Positions 53,181-62,172 of a stretch of DNA of 64,000 nt are shown one piece after another; within the stretch, counting starts at the first letter, position 1; every line of letters begins with the position of its first letter. Origin of the DNA: Xanthobacteraceae bacterium (lineage in GTDB: Bacteria > Pseudomonadota > Alphaproteobacteria > Rhizobiales > Xanthobacteraceae); assembly GCA_019752575.1 (NCBI GenBank), contig JAIELW010000019.1, forward strand, positions 1 through 64,000, in the 5' to 3' direction. The notes below the pieces were generated by a model, which had not been told where the DNA came from, did no database searches, and saw nothing but the letters and a program-made list of their open reading frames with translations. Made by a program: the position numbers and the translations under genes.

Positions 53181-56100
53181 CTACTCGGCAGCCGCCTGAA
53201 CAGGCGCGGCCTTCGCCGCCTCGAAACGCGCGGTGAGCGCCTTCTTCTCGGCTTCCGTCTTCACGAGGCTTGCCGCCTTGACCGGGCCGAAGCCGCGGAT
53301 TTTTTCGGGCAACGCCGCGAGCGCGACCGCGACCGCATAGTTCGAGGCATCTAACTTCGCTAGCAGGCCGGAAAGCATTGCTTCGTATTCCGCGATCAGC
53401 TTGCGCTCGGTCTTGCGCTCTTCGGAGTAGCCGAAGACGTCGAACGCGGTGCCGCGCAGGAACTTGAACTTCGCAAGCAGGCCGAAGGCCTTGAATATCC
53501 AGCCGCCGAATTCGATTTTCTTCGGACGACCCGAGTTCGGATCGATGCGCGACAACAGCGGCGGTGCGAGGTGCACTTTCATCTTCAAGTTACCGTCAAA
53601 GCTCGCCTTCAACTGCTCCGCGAACGCGCCGTCGGTATAGAGCCGCGCGACTTCATATTCGTCCTTGTAGGCCATCAGCTTGAAGAGATAGCGCGCAACC
53701 GCGTCGGTAAGGCCCGCCTGCCCCGGCATCGCTTTCGCCTCCGCCTTACGCGTCTTCTCGACGAGATCGCGGAAGCGCCTGGCGTAGGCAGCGTTCTGAT
53801 AGCTTGTGAGATATTTCTCGCGCCGCGCGATCACCTCATCGAGCGATTCCGAAAGCGCGCGCGCATCGGTCGAAACTTCCGCGGGCTTGGCGAGGTTTGC
53901 GACGGCTTTCGGATCGACCGCTGCGCGGCGGCCCCAATCGAAGGCCTGCTTGTTCATTTCGACCGATTCGCCATTGAGTTCGATGGCGCGATAAATCGCT
54001 TCCTGTCCGATCGGCAGACCGCCGAGCTGATAGGCGTAGCCGACGAGGAACATGTTCTGCGTCACCGACGAACCGAACAGGGCCGCGGAGAGCTTGGTCG
54101 CATCGACGAAATGCGCGTGATCGGCATCCGCCGCTTTCGCGATTTCGCGCTTCAGGCGCTCGGTCGGCAGCGAGAAATCGGCGTTGCGGGTAAAATCGCC
54201 CGGCAGCGTTTCGTGCGTATTGACGACCACCGTGGTCTCGCCCGAGCGCATCGAGGACAGCACCTTCTTCGAGCCGACGGTGACGATGTCGCCGCCAAGG
54301 ATCAAATGCGCCCCGCGCGCGGGCACGCGGATCGCGTAGATGTCGTCGGGGTGGTTCGCAAGGCGAAGATGCGAGGCGACAGCACCGCCCTTCTGCGCGA
54401 GCCCTGCCATGTCGATGATGCCGGCGGCCTTGCCTTCGATGTGCGCCGCCGTGCCGAGCACCTGCGCGATCGTGACAATGCCGGTGCCGCCGATGCCGGT
54501 GATGATGACCCCGAAGGTGCCGTTGACCGCAGGAAGCCGGGGTTCCGGCAATGCCGCATGCGAAGGAGCAAGCGAACCGGCAACTCCCGTAGCCTTCTTC
54601 AACTTCGCGCCGGAGACCGTGACGAATGAAGGGCAGAAGCCCTTCACGCAGGAAAAGTCCTTGTTGCAGCTCGTTTGATCGATGACGCGCTTGCGGCCCC
54701 ATTCGGTTTCGACCGGCTGCACCGAGACGCAGTTCGACTGCACGCCGCAGTCGCCGCAGCCTTCGCAGACGAGCTCATTAATAATTACTCTCTTATCAGG
54801 ATCGGGAAACTCGCCGCGCTTGCGGCGGCGGCGTTTTTCGGCGGCGCAAGTCTGATCGAATATCATCGCGGTCGTGCCGGGCGTATCGGCGAGCGTCCGC
54901 TGCACCTTGTCGAGTTCGTCACGGTGATGGATCGACATGCCTTTTGGGAAGCGGATGTTGCTCGGATACTTCCACGGTTCGTCGGTGACGAGCATCAGCT
55001 TCGTGACGCCTTCCGCCGCGACCTGGCGCGCGATCGCGTCCACCGTGAGCCCGCCTTCGTGGCGCTGGCCGCCGGTCATCGCGACCGCGTCGTTGAACAG
55101 AATTTTGTAAGTGATGTTCACGCCCGACGCGATGGCCGCGCGGATCGCTAAGATTCCGGAGTGATTGTAGGTGCCGTCGCCCAAGTTCTGAAAAACGTGA
55201 TTGCGTTTCGAGAACGGCGCCTCTCCGACCCAGTTGGCACCTTCCGCGCCCATGTGCGTGAAGCCCATGGTGTTGCGGTTCATCCAAATCGCCATCGTAT
55301 GACAGCCGATGCCGGCGTAAGCACGCATGCCCTCCGGCACCACGGTCGAAGTGTTGTGCGGGCAGCCCGAGCAGAAATAAGGCGTGCGGGTCGCAACATC
55401 GGTCGTCTGCGCAAGCGCTTCCTGCGCCTGCTTCAGACGGCTGACATCTTCCGCCATCGTGTCGTTCTTGGTGCGGCGGAGAATGCGCTCGCCGATAGCA
55501 ATCGCAATATCGTTCGGGTCGAGCGCGCCCTTCGCTGGAAACAGCCACTCGCCCTGCTCGTCCTTCTTGCCGACGACGACGGGCTGGTTCTCGGTGCCGT
55601 AGAGTTCTTCGCGCACCTGCACTTCGATCAGCGAGCGCTTTTCCTCGACCACCATAATGAGATCGAGTCCCTTGGCAAAAGCCTTGAGTTCGCCCGGATC
55701 CATCGGCCACGGGCAGCCAATCTTGAACAGACGGATACCGAGCTCGTTCGCCTTCACCTCGTCGATGCCGAGTTCGTCGAGTGCGAGCCGAACGTCGAGA
55801 TAGCTTTTTCCTGTCGTGATAATGCCGATCTTCGCGTTCGGTCCGCCGGACATGACGATCTTGTTGATGCCGTTCGCACGGATGTAAGCGAGCATCGCGT
55901 CGCGCTTGCTCTCGTGCAGCCGCGCTTCCTGCGCGAGCGCGCCGTCGATGCGGCGGATGTTGAGGCCGCCGGGCGGCATCTTGAATTCGGGAATGTTGAT
56001 CTTCACGCGATCGGGCGAAACATCGACCACGGCGGTCGACTCGATCGTTTCCTTCACGCACTTGATGCCGACCCAGGTGCCGCAGAAGCGCGACATCGCG

Positions 56101-56663
56101 AACCCGTGCAGGCCGTAATCGATCAGTTCCTGCACGCCCGCCGGATTCAAAATCGGAATCATCACGTCCACGAAGTGAAATTCGGACTGATGCGCGGTCG
56201 TGGAAGATTCGCAGGTGTGGTCGTCGCCCATCAGCGCGATCACGCCGCCGTGTTTCGAAGTGCCGGCGAAGTTTGCGTGACGGAAGGCGTCGCCGGTGCG
56301 GTCTACGCCCGGACCCTTGCCGTACCAGATGCCGAACACGCCATCGAACTTGCCTTCGCCGGTGAGTTCAGCCTGTTGCGATCCCCAGAGCGCGGTAGCG
56401 GCGAGATCTTCATTGAGACCTGCCTGAAACTTCACGTCGGATTTCTCTAACGGACGGCGAGCGCGCATGAACTGCTGGTCGAGCCCGCCGAGCGGCGAAC
56501 CGCGATAGCCGGTGACGTAACCCGCGGTGTTCTTGCCCGCCTGCTTGTCCCGCTCTTTCTGCATGAGCGTGAGGCGCACGATCGCCTGCGTGCCGGAGAG
56601 GAAAACCAGCGGCTTCGAAAGATCGTATTTGTCGTCGAGCGAGACGTTCTGGTTTTTCGCCAT
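53181..56663 (-). CDS. Indolepyruvate ferredoxin oxidoreductase, fused alpha-beta (IorAB-like)
   Basis: A 1160-aa thiamine-diphosphate enzyme that oxidatively decarboxylates aryl-pyruvates to aryl-acetyl-CoA with ferredoxin as acceptor. N-terminal alpha-type domain (GYRGSPLGGLDQQF, GKGPGVDRTGDAFRHANFAG); ThDP-binding CSGCPHNTST and LGDGTYNHSGILAIRAAIASGVNITYKILFNDAVAMTGGQ near residues 480-560; Fe-S cysteines VCEGCGDCGVQSNCV and FSCVKGFCPSF; then a gamma-type domain (GIGGTGIVTIAQVLGTAAHIEGK) and a C-terminal domain of unknown role. The length is usual for fused forms in aerobes. Transcribed towards the Crp-like gene. Confidence 0.93.
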   Translation of the reverse strand: MAKNQNVSLDDKYDLSKPLVFLSGTQAIVRLTLMQKERDKQAGKNTAGYVTGYRGSPLGGLDQQFMRARRPLEKSDVKFQAGLNEDLAATALWGSQQAELTGEGKFDGVFGIWYGKGPGVDRTGDAFRHANFAGTSKHGGVIALMGDDHTCESSTTAHQSEFHFVDVMIPILNPAGVQELIDYGLHGFAMSRFCGTWVGIKCVKETIESTAVVDVSPDRVKINIPEFKMPPGGLNIRRIDGALAQEARLHESKRDAMLAYIRANGINKIVMSGGPNAKIGIITTGKSYLDVRLALDELGIDEVKANELGIRLFKIGCPWPMDPGELKAFAKGLDLIMVVEEKRSLIEVQVREELYGTENQPVVVGKKDEQGEWLFPAKGALDPNDIAIAIGERILRRTKNDTMAEDVSRLKQAQEALAQTTDVATRTPYFCSGCPHNTSTVVPEGMRAYAGIGCHTMAIWMNRNTMGFTHMGAEGANWVGEAPFSKRNHVFQNLGDGTYNHSGILAIRAAIASGVNITYKILFNDAVAMTGGQRHEGGLTVDAIARQVAAEGVTKLMLVTDEPWKYPSNIRFPKGMSIHHRDELDKVQRTLADTPGTTAMIFDQTCAAEKRRRRKRGEFPDPDKRVIINELVCEGCGDCGVQSNCVSVQPVETEWGRKRVIDQTSCNKDFSCVKGFCPSFVTVSGAKLKKATGVAGSLAPSHAALPEPRLPAVNGTFGVIITGIGGTGIVTIAQVLGTAAHIEGKAAGIIDMAGLAQKGGAVASHLRLANHPDDIYAIRVPARGAHLILGGDIVTVGSKKVLSSMRSGETTVVVNTHETLPGDFTRNADFSLPTERLKREIAKAADADHAHFVDATKLSAALFGSSVTQNMFLVGYAYQLGGLPIGQEAIYRAIELNGESVEMNKQAFDWGRRAAVDPKAVANLAKPAEVSTDARALSESLDEVIARREKYLTSYQNAAYARRFRDLVEKTRKAEAKAMPGQAGLTDAVARYLFKLMAYKDEYEVARLYTDGAFAEQLKASFDGNLKMKVHLAPPLLSRIDPNSGRPKKIEFGGWIFKAFGLLAKFKFLRGTAFDVFGYSEERKTERKLIAEYEAMLSGLLAKLDASNYAVAVALAALPEKIRGFGPVKAASLVKTEAEKKALTARFEAAKAAPVQAAAE

Positions 56664-56742
56664 TTGCTGTAACCGCCTCCTTGGGCGGTCTAGACGGGGC
56701 TGATTCGGGCAGGCGCCCTACTCTTTATGTAGTTCAAGGCTC

Positions 56743-56756
56743 GCATAGCACTATGC
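56743..56756. promoter_or_regulatory. Palindrome upstream of the IorAB gene
   Basis: GCATAG (56743-56748) and CTATGC (56751-56756) form a perfect inverted repeat with a CA centre, 80 bp upstream of the IorAB start. On the minus strand TTGAAC lies just downstream of it. An operator role is possible; no regulator is assigned. Confidence 0.35.
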
Positions 56757-56847
56757 CCTGCGCAATTTCGTTATCCATGGACGGGCTGCAAGGAAGTTTC
56801 CGTCCGGATGCACGGCCCGCAATTTGGCGCAACGCGGGAAAAGCCAC

Positions 56848-57639
56848 CTAGCCACCGGCGGTCAAAATATGCCCGCCGTCGATGACAATGGTGGAACCGG
56901 TCATCCAGCGGGAGGCGTTGGAGGCGAGCAGGAGGAAGGTGCCATCGAGGTCGTCCACTTCGCCGTAGCGCTGGAGCGGCAGCTTTGCCTTCCCTTCCTG
57001 CCCTTTGGGCGAGAGCAGAAAGTCACGGTTGATGTCGGTGACGACGTAACCCGGCGCAATCGCATTCACCCGGATGTTTTTGCGGGCGACCTCGAGCGCG
57101 AAGCCTTTGGTGAACTGGACCACCGCGGCCTTCGCCATGTTGTAGGCGACGATGTTGCGCTCGACGATAAAGGCGGCGATCGAAGCGGTCGCAATGATTG
57201 CACCCGGCTTGTTCGCCGCGATCATGCGTTTTGCAGCTTCCCGCGAATTGAAGAATACCGCGTCCATGTCGAGCGCCATCAGTTTGCGGTATTCGTCCTC
57301 CGGCATTTCGATGACTTTACCGAGCCTAGCCATGCCGGCGTTCGCGACGAAAAGATCGATGGTGCCGAACTTCTTTTCCGCAGCATCGAAAGCTTTGGCC
57401 ATACTCGCGTTGTCGGTGACGTCGCAGGCAACATAAGAGGCTTTGCCGCCTGCCTTCTCGATCCGCGCCGCGATCTCTTTGAGACGATCTTCGCGCCGCG
57501 CGGTGAGCACGACGCTAGCACCATTGGCTGCCGCGACTTCCGCGAAGCGCTCGCCAAGCCCACTCGACGCGCCGGTGATCAGCGCGACACGGCCTCTGAG
57601 ATTGAAAACGTCGGCAGCCGATGCCGAGCCCAACGCCAT
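56848..57639 (-). CDS. Short-chain dehydrogenase/reductase
   Basis: A 263-aa NAD(P)-dependent Rossmann oxidoreductase. Cofactor motif TGASSGLG near residue 23, active-site motif YNMAK (YxxxK) with upstream Ser in TASIAAFIVERNIVA, and the NAG motif as VANAGMARLG. The C-terminal NIRVNAIAPGYVVTDI and WMTGSTIVIDGG fit classical SDRs such as 3-oxoacyl-ACP reductases. The start MALGSASAADVF at 57637-57639 has GAGGA suitably upstream. Substrate unknown. Confidence 0.9.
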   Translation of the reverse strand: MALGSASAADVFNLRGRVALITGASSGLGERFAEVAAANGASVVLTARREDRLKEIAARIEKAGGKASYVACDVTDNASMAKAFDAAEKKFGTIDLFVANAGMARLGKVIEMPEDEYRKLMALDMDAVFFNSREAAKRMIAANKPGAIIATASIAAFIVERNIVAYNMAKAAVVQFTKGFALEVARKNIRVNAIAPGYVVTDINRDFLLSPKGQEGKAKLPLQRYGEVDDLDGTFLLLASNASRWMTGSTIVIDGGHILTAGG

Positions 57640-57704
57640 ACGTTCCTCCATGCGGTACGCTTGAAAGCGCACTCGTTCCGCTCAGTATACATAAAGCGAG
57701 AAGA

Positions 57705-58724
57705 TCAGAACGGCAGCAAACGCTCGTAGGCGAGATAGCCTAACAGGAGCAGGAGCCCGAGCGCGATCACGATCAGCGCGCCGAGAACTTCGATCACGCG
57801 CAGCATCAGTTCGCTGCGGCCGCCCATCCTGCCTGCAAGCCACACCGCTAGGCCTTTGCCGAAGACCGCAAGCAGCGCGATCGCAGTCACCGTGATCGCG
57901 ACGCCCGCGCCCATGGCGAAAGTCGCGGCGACACCGATCAGGAATATTCCCTGCGCGACCGCAAACACGAGCACGATGATCGCGCCCGAGCACGGGCGCA
58001 ATCCGGCAGCAACGGCCGCGACCATGCCGCGCCGGAACCAGTCCCGGCCCTTCAGTTCGGCAGGTTCCGGTCCATGCGAATGGCCATAATGATCGTGCGC
58101 GTGATCGTGACGATGATGCGCGTGGTCATGGCCGCGATGGTGATGGCCGTGCGCGTCTGCATCGCCGCGCACGGCCGCGACGAACGCGGCGCCTTTCTTC
58201 CACAATAGATAAAGACCCAGGAGCGCAATCAGCGAATAGGCGATGATTTCGATGGTGTTGGCCGCAATGTTCATGTTCCGTGCAGTCGTGCCGAGCACGA
58301 ACACGGCGATGCCGACGAAGACGATGGCGACCATCGCCTGCACGAACGCCGAGATGGCTGCGAGCAATGCGCCGCGCTTCCACGTCGCGTTGTCCGCCAG
58401 CATATACGACGCGATCACCGCCTTGCCGTGGCCGGGCCCGGCGGCATGGAAGATGCCATAGAGAAACGAGATCGTGACCAGCGTCCAGGCCGCCGAGCCG
58501 TCGGTCTTCGCGGCTTTGATCGCGTCGCGCATCTGCGCATAGAACGCCGCCTGCTGTGCGAAGATCCAGCCGAAGAATCCAGTCGGCGGCGGCGCAGCGC
58601 GCGGCCCGAATGCGGACTGCGCAAGTACAGGCTCGATCAGCAACGCGATCGCGACGGCGGCGAGCATGGCCGCACCGGCAATTCGCAATGCGCTGGGTTT
58701 CTTCGCCAAGACTTCTACTTGCAC
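57705..58724 (-). CDS. NicO/RcnA-family nickel/cobalt transporter
   Basis: A 339-aa inner-membrane protein. After an N-terminal signal-like helix it has about six helices, the family motif GIFHAAGPGHGKAVIASYML in helix 1-2, and a long His-rich cytoplasmic loop (about residues 185-225, with HGHHHRGHDHAHHRHDHAHDHYGHSHG-type repeats) expected to bind metal. The second half has GLRPCSGAIIVLVFAVAQGIFLIG. Such proteins export Ni/Co in RcnA or import it in NicO; direction is not decided by sequence. The DUF1007 gene overlaps its start by 10 bp. Confidence 0.92.
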   Translation of the reverse strand: MQVEVLAKKPSALRIAGAAMLAAVAIALLIEPVLAQSAFGPRAAPPPTGFFGWIFAQQAAFYAQMRDAIKAAKTDGSAAWTLVTISFLYGIFHAAGPGHGKAVIASYMLADNATWKRGALLAAISAFVQAMVAIVFVGIAVFVLGTTARNMNIAANTIEIIAYSLIALLGLYLLWKKGAAFVAAVRGDADAHGHHHRGHDHAHHRHDHAHDHYGHSHGPEPAELKGRDWFRRGMVAAVAAGLRPCSGAIIVLVFAVAQGIFLIGVAATFAMGAGVAITVTAIALLAVFGKGLAVWLAGRMGGRSELMLRVIEVLGALIVIALGLLLLLGYLAYERLLPF

Positions 58725-59350
58725 GTAACGATGGCGCTGTTCGCGAACTGCGAGCCGTATTCGCTCGCCCGCGACAGCGAGTTGAAGAAAGATTCCGGTT
58801 GCGCCGGACCCGAAACCTGCGCCGGACGCTTTACTTCCAGCGAACAGTTCGCGGGCGCGTTGACGAGCTTCACGGGATTATCCTTCGCGAAACCGAAGGC
58901 GACGAAGTAGGTCGGATCGTAAACATCAAGCGCGACACCGCCCTTGCGGACGGCTTTTACCGGCAGCGTGAAATAAAGCGTGAGCAATTTGTCCTTGAAT
59001 TCGAGCCAGTAGTCGGTCGGTTCGCCGAATTCGAGCTTGGCCTCGCCGCTTTTACCGAAGGTGAAGTAGTCGGACTCTTTCAGCGACTCGACATTGACCT
59101 TGGCAAGCTCGGCGAGTTCCTCGCGCGACAGCACCCCATCCTTGTTCGTATCCAGACCCTGCGTCGCGAACTCCGAGAAGAATTCGTCGAAGGTCCAGGC
59201 ATAGCGCACGCCGCTGATCGCTCCCTCCTTGTTAAAAACGATCTCGCTTTTCACGGTCGTTGCAACATGCGGATGCGAAAGCGCAGATAGTGAGCCCGCC
59301 GCGACGAACGCGGCGGCGGCAAGCAGGCGGATGATCGCTTTCGGCTTCAT
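58715..59350 (-). CDS. DUF1007 secreted protein
   Basis: A 211-aa protein with a signal peptide (LLAAAAFVAAGSLSALS) and mature N-terminus beginning SHPHVATTVKSEIVF, whose His residues could bind metal. It contains an EF-hand-like loop, LDTNKDGVLSREELAELA. Later WLEFKDKLLTLYFTLP and a C-terminal Cys region end in IVTCK. DUF1007 genes are known to neighbour NicO-type transporters, as here, with a 10-bp overlap. A role as periplasmic metal chaperone is inferred from the context. Confidence 0.88.
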   Translation of the reverse strand: MKPKAIIRLLAAAAFVAAGSLSALSHPHVATTVKSEIVFNKEGAISGVRYAWTFDEFFSEFATQGLDTNKDGVLSREELAELAKVNVESLKESDYFTFGKSGEAKLEFGEPTDYWLEFKDKLLTLYFTLPVKAVRKGGVALDVYDPTYFVAFGFAKDNPVKLVNAPANCSLEVKRPAQVSGPAQPESFFNSLSRASEYGSQFANSAIVTCK

Positions 59351-59410
59351 TCGGACCTCAGTCTATAGCGGACGCTTAAGCCCGCGAAGTCCGGCGAAAA
59401 GGCGGCAACT

Positions 59411-59953
59411 CTATTGAACGACGTAAACCGGCGCGCCGATGGCAACACGCTCGAAAAGATCGGTCACGTCGGCATTAAGCATCCGGAAACAGCCGCTCGA
59501 AGAAGCCGAGCCGATGGTATGCGGCGCGTTGGTGCCGTGGATGCGGTATTCGGACCAGCCGAGATAGAGCGCGCGGGGCCCCAGCGGATTGCTCGGTCCC
59601 GGCGGTACGTAGCTCGGCGCGCCTTCGGCCTGCATGCGCGCGGTCGGGTACCAAGCCGGGTTCTTGGTCTTCATGCTGACCCAGCTTTGGCCGGTCCAGC
59701 CGAAGCCGGCCTTGCCGACGGCCACGCGATAGACGAGCGCCTTGCCGTCGCCGAGCGAGTAATAAAGACGGCGCTCGGTGACATTGATGACGATGGCGCC
59801 GCGCGGGTAATCGCCCTTCAGTTCCCCATCCTGCGGCCAAATCTGCTCCACCTGCTTCTGCGGGTGAGCGACAGCCATGCGCTGCTGCGCTTCCGAAGCG
59901 CCGGACGCGAAGACGGCAGCAAGAAGAACGAAAGCTCCGGTAGCGAAGCGCAT
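59411..59953 (-). CDS. Short YkuD-type L,D-transpeptidase
   Basis: A 180-aa periplasmic enzyme. Signal peptide ending SGASEAQ, then YkuD domain: IVINVTERRLYYSLGDGKALVYRVAVGKAGFGWTG, PPGPSNPLGPRALYLG, and the catalytic motif HGTNAPHTIGSASSSGCFRMLNADVTDL with the nucleophile Cys in SSGCFRM. It may attach lipoproteins or outer-membrane barrels to peptidoglycan, or make 3-3 links. The start MRFATGAFVLL is at 59951-59953. This is the second L,D-transpeptidase of the window (the other, YcbB type, is at 4476). Confidence 0.94.
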   Translation of the reverse strand: MRFATGAFVLLAAVFASGASEAQQRMAVAHPQKQVEQIWPQDGELKGDYPRGAIVINVTERRLYYSLGDGKALVYRVAVGKAGFGWTGQSWVSMKTKNPAWYPTARMQAEGAPSYVPPGPSNPLGPRALYLGWSEYRIHGTNAPHTIGSASSSGCFRMLNADVTDLFERVAIGAPVYVVQ

Positions 59954-60047
59954 GATTCCAGCCCTGAAATCCAATCCCGGCGATACTTATTCATAAAGTA
60001 CTGGCTTCCGGCAACCGGCCAAGGAACGTTTGCGTGAGCGGGCGGAG

Positions 60048-61640
60048 CTATGTGGCCGCGGCGCCACCGTCGGAGCGTGGATCGTGCGCCCCTTCGACCT
60101 TCTTGCCTTCGAACAGCACGCCGCCGGCGTGGCCCATGAACTCGGAATAGGCCTCTGGCAGCACCGCCACATCATGACCGGCTTTCGCGAGCCGCTCGGA
60201 CACTTCCGGCGAGAAGCGCGCTTCGAGCCGCAGATTCGTGATCTTCGATCCCCAGGTCTTGCCGAGAATCCAGCGCGGCCGGTCGATGGCTTCGGCAAGC
60301 GGCACGCCGTGAAAGGCATAACGCCCGAAGATCGCGCCCAAGGACTGCGGCTGCCCCTCGCCGCCCATGGTGCCGAAGCCAAGCTGCCGTCCGTCATCGA
60401 AGGCCGCGAACATCGGCGTCAGGGTGTGCACCGGCATGCGGCCGGGCTCGAGCGGGTTCACCGCCTTCGGATCGAGCGAGAAGCTGGCACCACGATTCTG
60501 CATCAGAACGCCGGTTCTCGGCAGCACGCAGCCCGAACCGAACTCCCAGAACAGCGACTGGATATAAGAGACGACATAGCCGTTCTTGTCCGCAGCCCCC
60601 AGCCAGATCGTGTCGCCTTCGCCGGCCGGCCTCGGCCACGGCGCCGCGCGGTCTTTCTTCACGCTAGCCGCCTCGCGCTCCAGCGCCGCGTTCGTGAGCC
60701 AGTCTTCCGGCTTTTGTTTGAGCCGGTCGAAGTCGGTCAGCACCTTGTCGCGCGCACCGAACGCCCGCTTGGTCGCCTCGACGATGGCGTGGACGAACTC
60801 GAAGCTCTCCGCCTTCGGCGCGCCGAGCCGCTCGTAGAGCCCGAGAATCATGAGCGTGACCAGGCCCGGCGTGGGCGGCTGGCAGCCATAGACGGTGGCG
60901 TCGCGCACCCGGAGCGTCAGCGGCTCGCGCAGCTTCGCGCGGTACTTCGCAAGATCGTCGCGGGTAACCGGGCTGCCGATCGCCTCCAAGTCCGCAGCGA
61001 TCTCGCGGCCGATATCGCCGCGATAGAAGTCGTCGAGCCCGGCGCGGCCGAGTTGCTCGAAGGTATCGGGAAGCCTACCCGCGGAGAGCCGCGCGCCCTT
61101 CGGCTGTGCCTTGCCGTCCGGCATGAAGGTCTCGGTGAAGCCCGGTGCCTTGATCGCGAGCGTCCGGTCCTGCAGGTAACGCCAGGCAATCGACGAGGAG
61201 ACCGGGTAGCCCTCGCGCGCGATCCTGATCGCGGCTTCCAGGAGCCGCTTCACCGGCATTTTGCCGCCTGCCGCCTTTGCCGCGTCGAGCGCGAGCATCC
61301 AGCCCCCGATCGCCCCCGGCACCGTGCAGGCGGCAAGCGGCCCGCGCTCGGGAACAGTGTCATGACCGGCCGCGCGATAGCGCGAAATCGTCGCAAGCGA
61401 GCCGGCGAAACCGCAGGCCTCGATGTAGCGCACGCGACCCGAAGGCTCGCGGATCAGCCAGAAGCCGTCGCCGCCGATATGGTTCATATGTGGATAGGCG
61501 GAGACGACGGCCGCAGCCGCCGAGAGAGCCGCTTCGATGGCGTTACCGCCTTCCGCGAGCACCTCGCGGCCCGCCTCGGCGGCAAGCGTGTGAGGGGCTG
61601 CGACGACGCCGTAGCGCCCTTCTGCGCGGTGTTCGGTCAT
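60048..61640 (-). CDS. Gamma-glutamyltransferase family protein
   Basis: A 530-aa Ntn-hydrolase of the gamma-glutamyltranspeptidase family. The N-terminal part has GGNAIEAALSAAAAVVSAYPHMNHIGGDGFW and VPGAIGGWMLAL. Self-cleavage would occur before the Thr in EGDTIWLGAADKNGYVVSYIQS, giving the usual large and small subunits; downstream QPQSLGAIFGRYAFHG follows the GTMGGEGQ substrate loop. No export signal is visible, unlike E. coli GGT, so it may act in the cytoplasm, as with the cephalosporin-acylase-like branch. The start MTEHRAEGRYG is at 61638-61640. The substrate is not settled. Confidence 0.9.
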   Translation of the reverse strand: MTEHRAEGRYGVVAAPHTLAAEAGREVLAEGGNAIEAALSAAAAVVSAYPHMNHIGGDGFWLIREPSGRVRYIEACGFAGSLATISRYRAAGHDTVPERGPLAACTVPGAIGGWMLALDAAKAAGGKMPVKRLLEAAIRIAREGYPVSSSIAWRYLQDRTLAIKAPGFTETFMPDGKAQPKGARLSAGRLPDTFEQLGRAGLDDFYRGDIGREIAADLEAIGSPVTRDDLAKYRAKLREPLTLRVRDATVYGCQPPTPGLVTLMILGLYERLGAPKAESFEFVHAIVEATKRAFGARDKVLTDFDRLKQKPEDWLTNAALEREAASVKKDRAAPWPRPAGEGDTIWLGAADKNGYVVSYIQSLFWEFGSGCVLPRTGVLMQNRGASFSLDPKAVNPLEPGRMPVHTLTPMFAAFDDGRQLGFGTMGGEGQPQSLGAIFGRYAFHGVPLAEAIDRPRWILGKTWGSKITNLRLEARFSPEVSERLAKAGHDVAVLPEAYSEFMGHAGGVLFEGKKVEGAHDPRSDGGAAAT

Positions 61641-61776
61641 TTCTGCTCCGGAGACTTCGAGGCTGGAGCGGCCCAAGAGCGCTTGATTCAGCCACTCTTT
61701 GCCGCCAGATTGCCCGCCATTCTAAGCACTTGTGGCAGGATCGCCACCTCAGAGCCGCATTTCGAGGACGAAGACG

Positions 61777-62031
61777 ATGAACGACGCCGTGCAGAAGCGC
61801 TCCAAGATCAACTGGACCAACCTCGTCACCATCTGCAGCGCCGCGATACTGATTGGGGTCGAGGTAATCGGCATCGGACTCGCCACCGGCTGGGCTCTCG
61901 CAGCACTGTTCGGCTTCAGCAAGACCGTCGAAGCGGCGCTAATGAGCGTCTTCGCGCTGGGCGCTGCCTACTTCACGTGGTCGTTCGTCCGTAACGCGGC
62001 GAAGATCGAGCCGATCGTCGAGCGCGGATAG
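61777..62031 (+). CDS. Small two-helix membrane protein, 84 aa
   Basis: Start at 61777 behind GAGGACGAAGACG; the frame extends further upstream but the internal ATG is better placed. Charged N-terminus (MNDAVQKRSKINW), then two hydrophobic helices, IVTICSAAILIGVEVIGIGLATGWALAAL-like and ALMSVFALGAAYFTWSFV, and a basic/acidic end (RNAAKIEPIVERG). I recognise no function; it has the look of a conserved alphaproteobacterial membrane protein. Divergent from the gamma-glutamyltransferase gene. Confidence 0.7.
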   Translation: MNDAVQKRSKINWTNLVTICSAAILIGVEVIGIGLATGWALAALFGFSKTVEAALMSVFALGAAYFTWSFVRNAAKIEPIVERG

Positions 62032-62089
62032 CCGCGCTCGCGCTCCAACTCTTAACAAGAGATTTCCAAACGACCTTCGAGCGAGCTTC

Positions 62090-62107
62090 GCGAGCGACTC
62101 CGCTCGC
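62090..62107 (+). terminator. Hairpin downstream of the 84-aa gene
   Basis: GCGAGCG (62090-62096) and CGCTCGC (62101-62107) form a perfect 7-bp stem around ACTC, 59 bp after the stop. It is followed by AAAAAA, not T, so it would be a terminator only if the flanking context helps; listed with low confidence. Confidence 0.4.
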
Positions 62108-62137
62108 AAAAAAGTGCGCGCGCGAGTCGATTCTCTA

Positions 62138-62166
62138 TTGCATCGAAAGTCGATTTCTCTTATTTG
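62138..62166 (+). promoter_or_regulatory. Sigma-70-type promoter for the decarboxylase leader
   Basis: TTGCAT (62138-62143) and TATTTG (62161-62166) are separated by exactly 17 bp. Transcription would start near 62173 and give a leader of about 387 nt before the decarboxylase ATG at 62560. Confidence 0.6.
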
Positions 62167-62172
62167 CGCAGT

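Noticed and set aside
53571-56450. Long plus-strand open frames opposite IorAB (352 and 429 codons)
   Set aside because: Shadows of a 1160-aa gene with ThDP and Fe-S motifs.
60030-61994. 654-codon plus-strand open frame opposite the gamma-glutamyltransferase
   Set aside because: The minus strand carries the complete family sequence; the other frame is Arg/Glu-rich and runs out of the gene at both ends.
62090-62113. Intrinsic terminator for the 84-aa gene
   Set aside because: The hairpin is followed by A residues on the sense strand, so it is listed only as a weak, structure-based candidate.
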